Shown piece by piece: positions 51,766-61,169 of a DNA stretch of 64,000 bases (the first letter of the stretch is position 1; each line of letters opens with the position of its first letter). The position numbers were made by a program, and so were the translations under genes. Under the pieces are notes generated by a model, which worked only from the letters and a program-made list of their open reading frames with translations, was not told the DNA's origin and did not search any database. The DNA is from Lineus longissimus (taxonomy: Eukaryota > Nemertea > Pilidiophora > Heteronemertea > Lineidae): positions 8,496,501 through 8,560,500 of the forward strand of contig NC_088315.1 of assembly GCF_910592395.1 (NCBI RefSeq). Direction: 5' to 3'.

Positions 51766-51905
51766 TGGGGGGGGGCCTTCCCCCCAATGTACTGACTAAA
51801 ACCTGTCACTTTCAGAGAACGGGGGAGGGGGTTTGGGGGACTCATCCCCCAATGTACTGGTTAAATATGTCAGAAGGACGGGGGTTTGGGGGGCTCCCCC
51901 ATGTC
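51766..51905. repeat. G-rich short tandem repeat
   Basis: Three related segments contain GGGGG(G) blocks followed by CCCCCAATGTACTG or similar (51,766; 51,820; 51,880). CGGGGGAGGGGGTTTGGGGG has the run pattern of a potential G-quadruplex. Confidence 0.55.
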
Positions 51906-52683
51906 AAACAGTTGTGTGAGTTCACTAGAGCTTGCTCTTTACATATTATTATTTGTACTGGGACACCTGTCAACATTGCAAACAGAAATTTTCTCTACAA
52001 TTTGAAGGGTGAAAAAGCTTGATCGGTTCAAAAAAGGCTCCTTCTTCCACGAATGCTTTCCCGACCGACTGTTCCTGTATGTTTGGTCAAAGCTGCGCAT
52101 TAGCCATGCAGTTTCAACATCATGGCATCAGCAAAATGGTTGATTAACATTGTGCGATATTGTATTGCCACTTCTGCATTCTCAATTACGTCGACATTAT
52201 TAGGCCTACCCAATAAGAAATGGCAATATTACGCACAAACTTCTCACGACGTGGCAACGTTAGACTAACTAACTTAGTGTTCATGTATATAGATATTTCT
52301 ATGCTAATTTAATTCCAGGCGGAGGGGCCTACTTGTATTTCAGCCACAGCAGTAGACTACTTTTTCAGAGACACCCTGTGGGCGACAAAGTCGGTGTAAA
52401 AATGTTCAAAACATCGACATTTTCTTTACCTTATGCACAATAATCGATGAATTCACTTCGTGCAATTCAACACTAATGGTCTATGGTTGCTTACTAAGAA
52501 ATTGAAAGCAATAAATAACCATTTTCCTGGAGATGAATGATCAAAATAATGATATATTTCAAGGTTTTGACATTTCCCTGTGATTAGTTCACACAACGTA
52601 GTACATTTACACTACAGTGTTGTCGCCGTCGTTCTACAACTTATACTGAAGAAGCCGCTCTCTCCTCATTTGCGTCTCTGCCG

Positions 52684-53378
52684 GGGTAGGTGTAAACTGT
52701 AGACGAAAGTGTGGACGAAAGTGTGGACAGCGGCCCTCTAAGTTTGGTGGCCTGGCATTTCTTTGTCTTTCAATATATTTAAAAGAAATTGCAGTATATT
52801 ATGCATTATAATCTTTTTGATGGGTCAGCGACAGAAAAAAAGAAAAAATTATTTTGATGGGTGATTTTGATCAATGAGTGGACGGGGTTTTTTGAAGGTT
52901 TTCGAAGTGGCCTTTGACTTTGTGGACGGGGAAATGCGAGGTCTAGTGTCCAAATGTGGACTAATTACCAAAGAATTTGTTGAAACTGTGATATTTCTAA
53001 CTAGTCCAAATAATATTCTTTCACAAAAACTACTTTTATTTGAATGACAATGACAATATCATTCACTTGTAGGCAAAAATAGTTGCCCTCTCTCAGACCA
53101 ACTTTCGTTGATCCAAGATGGCGGCACCACTGAAGCCCTGTTGAAAGGTTACTGTAAATCAGTCAGGAGCTATACTAGTCAGTTTCACCGAGACAAGTCA
53201 TACCGTAAAACAGATCAAAATATTTTTTTTCTTTTTTTCTTTCGCTGACCCATTAAAAAGATTAATAATGCATAATATACTGCAATTTCTTATAAATATA
53301 TTGAAAGACAAAGAAATGCCAGCCCACCAAACTTAGAGGGCCGCTGTCCACACTTTCGTCCACAGTTTACACCTACCC
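52684..53378. mobile_element. 695-bp long-TIR element with 9-bp target duplication (MULE-like)
   Basis: Both ends start GGGTAGGTGTAAACTGT and remain inverted copies for about 170 bp (left 52,684 to about 52,855, right about 53,212 to 53,378). The left arm has a 13-bp internal duplication of GACGAAAGTGTG. The exact 9-mer TCTCTGCCG flanks it on both sides (52,675-52,683 and 53,379-53,387). Long TIRs with 9-bp duplications are the hallmark of Mutator-like elements. The ~350-bp centre has no coding capacity, so it is non-autonomous. Confidence 0.85.
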
Positions 53379-53389
53379 TCTCTGCCGGC

Positions 53390-54565
53390 CGTTGTGCTCT
53401 TACGCATTCGACTGGTGTTGTAATCTACTTGATATCTGCTCTTGTGATACCCTAAATCGTATGAACGGACAGAGGACTGTCGTATTGTTTATTCTGTCCT
53501 CTATCAACCAAGTACTTATTTATGGATGCTTATTAGTAGGGCTAAACCAGGCCCCTAGCCGTCACTATGAAACACCTCCTTTGGCCTCCCATCGTACGGC
53601 AAGAATATCTGCATGAAAAACACGTTTTTTGAGATCACTGCTGGGGAGGGCCCCCCTGTCCTCTCTAGGTACGGCTAAGTATGGTAACGAAGAAAAGTAA
53701 GGAACGCTTGATGGATACAGCCAGTTGGCATAGGGATAAAGTGATATCAGTCCCACTATATGGGTCTCTGAATAACCACATGTATACCTAAATCCCCCGC
53801 TTAATCGGAAGATGGGTGCTCATTTTCACAGCCTACGAAAGCTGACTTTATTTATCATTAATTAAACAAGGTTTGATACTGTAACGTCTTCGTCAGCAAT
53901 TGGCATGGGTTGAGTTGTACTTGTTGCAACTTTCACCCAAAGGACAAATTCCACTGTAGGGTGATTTGCCCATTGGCGGACAATACTACGCTGGTGTTTG
54001 GTGTTTGTACTTGTATATTTGGTAATTCAAATTACCCAGTAGCGTAGTTGGTGGCCGGGAGGGCGAAAATAATCATCAAAAGTCACCAACCGAACCGACA
54101 GGTAATTTTTAATATATAAGTTCTAAAATACCACGATTGCAGCTAGCTGCCCAGAGCAATGTCATCTCATTAAATCATGGGGTTACATAGCTGTTATATG
54201 CTTCAACGTCCTTTGGAAGTGAAGCTCTGGAACAATGGGACCTCTCGCTGACATGGACTGCGGAAAATCTACCTCCTACATCGATCAGAAATTGTCTGGC
54301 GAAAAGCATTGTCAGGGCGACGTCATCTTATAACGTCTTTTGAAGCGGCCAAGTTCCGGATCAAGTGGTCCTCCTCCGGATCATTACTTTGACCTTCCAC
54401 TCTGACCTAAGAAAGTTGATGATTTCCGACTTCAATGAGAAGCTGCCCGGTGAAGAGCATTGTCATGTGATTACATTTGTCGTATTGTGATAACATGTTG
54501 TTACGACTTTTAGAAGTGAAGCGCCGTATCGACGAAATCTCAACCGATTTCGCTCCATGCACCAG
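53390..54565. other. Intergenic, no gene recognised
   Basis: Downstream of GPCR-1. Short ORFs only. It probably contains the 3' UTR of the GPCR but no poly(A) signal was assigned with confidence. Confidence 0.4.
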
Positions 54566-54568
54566 CAC

Positions 54569-56515
54569 TCAATATTTCGTTTTCATGATGACCTCTGACT
54601 TGGAAGTGGTTCCGCTATCTTTCCGGTCTCCTTTGCCGGCGTTAAAGCCGTTCCTGAACATGGTGACAAGATCCTTCCGGAACTTCCTGCAGCCAAGGCA
54701 GTATATGTAAAAGTTGATCGACGAGTTGGCGAAAACGAGGAAGAGAACCCACTGAAATAGAACCAAAAAAATCGATTGGCATATAACTAGTTCCCGGGTG
54801 TTTTCGTCTTCCGACTATTTTACTTCATGGTTCGGGGAACACTTTTATAATAATAACAGACAATAAGTATCGACGTCTCCTTACCGATGGCTGTATCTGC
54901 AGTCATTGACAGTCTCCAAGCCTCACCATTTGGTGACGGTTGTTTAGTGATTATAGCGTTCATTGGCCTCTTCCGGTTTCAGAGGCAAATGGAGCTCGTC
55001 CTTTTATTGGGAGTTTGCTATCCTTACCTCGTAGACAACTGGTCGCAACCTCTTCAGCCAGAAGTCATTGGACGTGTTTCGGCCAGTTATAAGATACAGC
55101 AGGTACCGCCAGACGTAGTTATCCACGATCCAAGGTAGGTTGGTGGCGACAAACACGCCGGTCACAATAAAGAGGAGGACCATTGCCTGGTTGCTAGAAT
55201 CATTCTTCTGAACGCCCATTTTCTCTTGATTTTTCTTCCTTTTGGCGACCTAAATAGGGAGCAAGAATGAAAATGCCAATTATCTTTTAATCGGGAATTT
55301 AAAAAAAGATTTGCCGTTAATAATTGGCATTATTTCCCAAAAATCCTTCCGGCGGGTGTGATGTGAACTATAGCTTTTCTCTTGGCTTTGCTCGTCGCCG
55401 TTGATTCTTCGGCTCATTCCGGCTTCGCTCCAGACGCAGTAGCTCGGCCTCATCCCTTCCCCTTGGAAGACTACTTTTAGGGTGACGAATAGACTGCCTA
55501 GAGGGTCTAAGGACGCGGCCGCATTTTTGCCTCTTCCTTGGGAGGAACGGTGGGGCCAGAGGAGGCCGCCAGTCTCTGAAGATACTGAAGAAAGGACCGT
55601 TTGAAACTTACCGAGGTGACGATGAAAAGGTTCAAGATGACTACCCCAGAGAGGGGAATACCAAGAGACCAGAAGGAGAACACGAAGAAGCGTACGTCCG
55701 TGTACGCCGCCGGGTACGGGATGTATTCCTCTAGGAACTTGCAGGTCGCTCTCCCCAACCGCGTCCGTATCCCTTCGATATTTGGCCTCGTAAACAGATT
55801 CGGAGCGTTGAACCCGATGAACATTAAAAGAATCAAAACAGCCGAGATCTTAGCCCGCCTTTTCGTGCACCACGTGGCCGCCTTCAGCGGGAAGCAGACG
55901 GCTATGAACTTGTCGACGGTCATGCAGAGGACGACCCAGTTCGATATCCCGTAGAAGTTGGCGGAAAAAAACCAATATGGCGGACAGAAATATTTTCCGA
56001 TCGAGATGAAGAATTCTGGGTACCACATCAGAAAAGTCCTCTGAAAGAAATAATGGAAGTTATGAATTTGGTGTCAAAGTACGGTTATGCAAGCACGGGG
56101 TCTGCCTCAATTCGTTCAGACAACTCTCCTGGTATTTATAGGAGGGACGTCCACTGGCGTACGAGCAGTAACGCCACGATCGCTTTTCAAAATTATACTA
56201 AAAATTTCAAATTCATATTTTTTTTAAAAGTTGCCTTACCGGTATGTTCTTGAGAACGATGATGGAAGTATCAAACACAGCCAGAATCCTCATGTAGAGA
56301 CATGTCGTCTGGTTCCGGTACTGAGGCTGCAGCAATACCAGGAACGCCAGGATGTTCCCGAACAATCCGAGGCACAAAACGCATGGATCGAGAATGTAGT
56401 GAATGATGAAGAGAAGCGTGGTGAAAAGATAATCGTCGAAGGGAGAAATCGTCTGCCCGGGGATTGTTGTCGTTTGGGTCGAAACCCATCGATCGTCGCC
56501 ATCAGTTGCGTTCAT
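54569..56515 (-). CDS. Class-A (rhodopsin-like) GPCR 1, four exons, complete
   Basis: Minus-strand exons: 56,515-56,240 (ATG), 56,040-55,612, 55,249-55,028, 54,751-54,569 (stop TGA). All junctions are phase 0; 369 residues. Exon 1 encodes an N-glycosylation site (NAT) and TM1-TM2 (FGNILAFLVLL; LYMRILAVFD). Exon 2 encodes the disulphide Cys 111, TM3 ending in DKF (135-137) where most receptors have DRY, then TM4-TM5. Exon 3 has TM6 with TNLPW instead of CWxP. Exon 4 has TM7 with NSSINFYIY instead of NPxxY, a likely palmitoylated CLGCRKFRKDL and a short tail. It is a plasma-membrane receptor; the layout resembles invertebrate neuropeptide-type receptors, but the ligand is unknown. Confidence 0.93.
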
Positions 56516-56942
56516 TTTGAAGTAGATGGTTTCATTTTAAGATAAATGTGGCCCAGGCTTCGAAATTGGTGTCCATTTCGAACACAACGTATCCGTCGAC
56601 CATTTTGAATTTAGTTGCGTCGTCCATTTTGAATTTTTAAATCAACTAGCGGCGTCCTTTTTGAATTCACAGTGGCATTACATTACACAGACATTGAAGT
56701 CAAAGAACGCATTTCACGATGTACATTTTGATTCAATCAATGGACATTCCCAGTTGAATTTGGACTCGTGCGCATTTAATTTGGAATCGCCGAACACTGA
56801 AGGTCAACTTTGGATGAAAAGACAACACACTTTTTGCAGACGAAAGATCCTAGCGCGAATGAGGAACAACATAATATAATCCCACATATGGATTGTAAGA
56901 AATACTACTGTGCTTGCCTAGAATTTTGGTGCCCAAGTCTTA

Positions 56943-57737
56943 TTAAACGCAAAACAGGACATCTGTGCATCGAATGGATAACGACTCCATCATTATTAAA
57001 TTAAAATGAACAATATTTACGACGCACGAAGCTGTCAGGCGCATCAGGATCGCTACAGGATCCTTCGGTCCTGGAACCCGCAACACCAGTAGAGCAAAAC
57101 CGTTACAACGAATGAGCACGCGAAGGATGAGAGCCGGAGCAGAACGAAACTGGTAAATAAATGTTTGAAGTTGAAAAGATCCACAAATTATTCCAAACGT
57201 TGCAGAAGATGCTTCGTATAAACTGACGCTGTGGACAGAGATATTAATGTCCGATGCTTCGGAACGTTTCGTTTCCTGTTCGTGTCGGTTCCTTGCTTTC
57301 GCTGACTGGGCGACCAGCGCTTCCCCGATGTTGAGCCTCGGAAACTTCGAGTCTGTCTCGCTGTGCACTTGCTGGTTATGGACTGTTGCGAGTCTCGGGT
57401 TCACCGGAACACAGAGAGAGATTGGACGTGTACCTGGCTGGTGCGGGCAAATGTTGACGTCGTTTCTTTGACTTGTCCTGAGTGAGTAATCCGAAGCAAT
57501 GGACACCGGTTGCCAGTAGAAGGGCCTTCCAGCCAGAGGAGGTCGGCACTGGATTGTAGCTAAATTTCGATGGACTGAAATGCCTGATACGAAATTCTGT
57601 GAAATGTTAGACCTGATAAGGATCGCCCGGTAGGATGTTGAGAAGACGAGTGTTTCGTTGCTGGTGACGTGGCTCCGCTGGACGAGATCGACTGTTGGCT
57701 TCGTCGAATCGTTCAAGAACATCAGCTTCATCTCCAA
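56943..57737 (-). pseudogene. Possible 5' exon or relic of a third GPCR
   Basis: A 264-codon ORF lies between the two GPCR genes on the same strand. Near its C-terminal end it has NGFALLVLRVPGPKDPVAIL then MRLTASCVVNIV, which fits TM1-TM2 of a class-A receptor (compare GNILAFLVLL...LYMRILAVFD). A possible donor (GTC|GTAAAT) follows MRLTASC. The two flanking receptors are each complete, and no TM3-TM7 exons exist between here and 56,515. So it is either an isolated first exon, a relic, or a chance ORF; its length argues against pure chance. The N-terminal ~190 residues show no domain, only two NxS/T sites. Confidence 0.4.
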
Positions 57738-57739
57738 CC

Positions 57740-58690
57740 CTTTTCAAAATGATGACGATCCAAGATTGGTGGGGATATAAAGAATTGTAAACTACAACCT
57801 GCGATCGGATGCAAATACAAATTTAATGATTTGTAGTTGGGCGAAAGGCACCAATTTGGTTGAAGCATGCGTGATAGTCATCCTTGTTTTAATTTTCGTC
57901 CCCACTCATAATTTTGATGAGGATCCAAGATTGGAGCGCATGTGAAGAATTAAAAATTACAAGTTGCGATCGCGTGAAAAATATCATAATTGCTAACTTG
58001 ATTATTATTAATATTAAGCATAATAATTCGGTCGTGGTATCTTATTATAAACTGCGTGACAACATTCAACGCTATCTTGATTATGCCCGCGGGGAAGTTT
58101 TAGACTCATTTTCCCATCTCTGCTTGCTCTGACACGTAAAGTATTATTTTCAATTGAACATTGATGAATTAATTTTGCTACTTTTCCCGTCTCGCCGATT
58201 TGACTGATTGTTATCCCAATAAAAATTAGCACTAATTAAAATTCAGAACCATTATTATCGTTTGACAAATGGAAGAAGCAGACTTTTTTTCTCCGAGACA
58301 CCAAAAGCGAACACCATGCATAATTAAACTTTGCGTGAACTTTTGGCCGATACTTTTAGAATGTCGCATTGTAAAAATATGTTGAATGGATGTAATAACA
58401 GGTTTTGAAACACTGAAGTCAATAGTATTGTCAAATAATCCTAATCAAAAAATGAGGAAAAATATGATACTCGAAGGGTGTAATTAATCTGCTTCCTAAA
58501 ACGCGCGCATGAATCGTGCGTGCTGTATTTAAATCATGCTTATGATATACTTTAGTAATCATACGACGAAGTATTTCTTGCCAAATAAACATCCATTAAA
58601 TGTAAACATTACATGACATAAAGCGTCGCACGCACTAATAAGGAGATACCGGGTGGACCAAAAATGTGTCTCTCATACCGAACGTACTCA
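57740..58690. other. Intergenic, no gene recognised
   Basis: AT-rich sequence downstream of GPCR-2 without a convincing ORF. A short duplication relates 57,735-57,790 and 57,915-57,965 (GATGAGGATCCAAGATTGG-like words). Confidence 0.4.
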
Positions 58691-58693
58691 AAT

Positions 58694-61060
58694 TTACTGT
58701 CGCAGGTATTGCACATCCTGTGTCCTTTTCCGGAAACTTTGGTTAAACATTTTGACGAGATCCTTCCGGAATTTCCTGCAGCCCAGGCAGTAGATATAAA
58801 AGTTGATGGAGGAGTTGGCGAAGATCAGGAATAGGACGCACTGAAATGTAAAACGAGATGATAATAATAAAATAATAATAAATGAGTCTCTTATAAAGCG
58901 CTGTTCCATGGTAGTCCTTGCTCACAGCGCTCCCTCCCCAAAAGCTCTCACAAACAGCCATGTCTTTATAGCTAGTTTGAATTGTTCAGTGTCCTCAGAG
59001 TCTTAGGTCACTTCCCGTAAATATCACGCTAAATCCTCATATAGCCTACCGATCCGATTGTCAAAGTCAATTGGTGTTGACAAAGTGTTCACTAATTGAC
59101 AAAGCAAACATGGAATTCATCTTTAAAAGCCAACAAGTACGTTTTTTGCGCGAACCTTCTAGAAATGACGCGGTTATATCCAGATTAGTCGAATCGGCGG
59201 GCGTTGTCGCAAAATTGCTCGTTTTGGCGACAGTTCTTGCCGTTCGGGGATCCTTGCCAGACGGTTCGTCACATTTTCCTTTAAATCTTCCAAGCGATTA
59301 TAAGTAATTTCATCAAATATACGGAAGGGTAGTCGACCACGCTCATATCACTTTGTATTCTATAGATGTTTAAAAGATTGTTACAAGGAAAAGGTAAAGC
59401 AACTAGTGGAACAGTTTTGCATCGGAGTACGTCATTTTGGGTGATCAGAGCTCGGAGGGCTAGTAAACCACTTACCTCATAGCTGACAGGACGCATCCTG
59501 TATAGTCTATAGTTCGTCGAGTACGGCTGTCCCGTCACCAGCTCTATCAAATACGCCCAAACCAAATTATCTATGATCCAGGGAAGATTTGTGCCAACGA
59601 AAACTCCCGTAACAATGAAAAGGAGGACTAATGCCTGGTTGTTTCCGTCCGATTTAGCCTGGACCACGCCCATTCTTTCTTGGTCTCCCTTTCGACCGAA
59701 AACCTGAGTACGAGAAAAAGGAAAAACCTGTGGTTATCATAATTCCCAATAGCCGAAATTGTAAAGAAATAAATGTACTCATGAGACGAAAGTAAAGTAG
59801 GCTCCGGCCTCCCTCCGGGTCAAATTCGGAATAGCCAATTCGGAATATTCTTGGTCAAATTTCGAATTCGGAATATTTTTTTTAATGTTTAGCATATTCT
59901 GCACCAGACACTAAGTATCTGCATATCAGATGCCAATTTCGCTTCGTTTTCACCAGTATGCCTAGTAGAGAAGGTTAGCACGATAACACACTGCAGCACA
60001 ATAATAGAGAGGTTCAGAGTTCCACAATTTGTAAACTTACCCGGGAAACGATTGCAAGATTAAGCACGACGACGATCAGCAGCGGCAGCCCCAGGGACAG
60101 AGTCGCAAAGAGCATATCGATGATCTCTGGGTACCAGCCCGCAACGTATTTCCTCTTCCAAAGGCACGTCTTCTTCCCAAGGCGTAGTTTGATATTCTCA
60201 ATGTCCGGCTCCGTGAGAAGATTCGGGGCGTTCAGCGCGGCAATGGAGAGTACAATCAGAACCGCAGAGATCTTCGCGCGGGTTTTCGTGCACCACGTGC
60301 ATGCCTTGAGCGGGAAGCAGACGGCTATAAACTTGTCGAAGGTCATGCAGGCAACGACCCAGTTGGAGAGGCCGTAGATGTGGTAGGAAAGGAACCAGTA
60401 GAAGGGACAGTACCATCTCCCAAGCTCCAGATCTTGGAAGAGGTCCGGGTTCCACATGATGTTGGTTCTCTGAAATCAAGAGCGATTGGAAAATGATAAT
60501 TAATGGACGATTTATACTTTACCATGTCTAATAGGAAGCTATTTTAGAGATGTATAATTATAACCTAGCAGAAACTCGAACAGGATATTAAGATTGGAGT
60601 CTTGAAGTAAAAGTGTGTCTGATAAGCCGAAATCTGGCTGGCCCTTTCACTAGATATTTCCTTGACACTATAAAACGTTATATAAATGTGTGCCCTCCCC
60701 CACACGATGTGAGGGTTGAAAACTTGCCTGTATATTTTTCAACACGATGATTGAAGTATCGTAAATGGCCAGAATCCTCATGTAGAGACATGTTGTCTGG
60801 TTCCGGTACTGAGGCTGGAGCAACACCAGGAACGCCAGGATGTTCCCGAGGAGTCCGAGCGCCAGGACGATAGGATCGAGATAACGATGGATCACGTAAA
60901 GAATTGTCGCGAAAACATACTGGTCGTGCGGTGAAAGCGTCTGACCGATTACGTTTTCCGTGCGGTTAGAGATTATGCTTGCCGTGTGGTTTGCATCATC
61001 AAGAACTGTGGTCACGTGGATATCAAAAGTGGTGACATCATCGTTCTGCATCGGATCCAT
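58694..61060 (-). CDS. Class-A (rhodopsin-like) GPCR 2, four exons, complete
   Basis: Minus-strand exons: 61,060-60,728 (ATG at 61,060), 60,469-60,041, 59,703-59,476, 58,840-58,694 (stop TAA); 378 residues, all phase 0. Exon 2 is 429 nt in both this gene and GPCR-1, and the TM and motif plan is the same: GNILAFLVLL, LYMRILAIYD, Cys 132, DKF 156-158, TNLPW, NSSINFYIYCLGC. The N-terminus has two glycosylation sites (NHT, NRT). It is clearly a tandem paralogue of GPCR-1 with a diverged N-terminus, ICL3 and C-tail. The first intron begins with GC rather than GT (CAG|GCAAGT). Minus strand TATATATATC at about 61,160 lies roughly 100 nt upstream of the ATG and could serve as a TATA element. Ligand unknown. 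Confidence 0.93.
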
Positions 61061-61169
61061 CACAATGACTTTGTCGTTCTTATAACTGAATCAGTTTCTT
61101 GTCAGAATGTGGTTTGCGTTTTGGACGATTTACGATGTACGGAGTTATTACGATATCGATATATATAAA

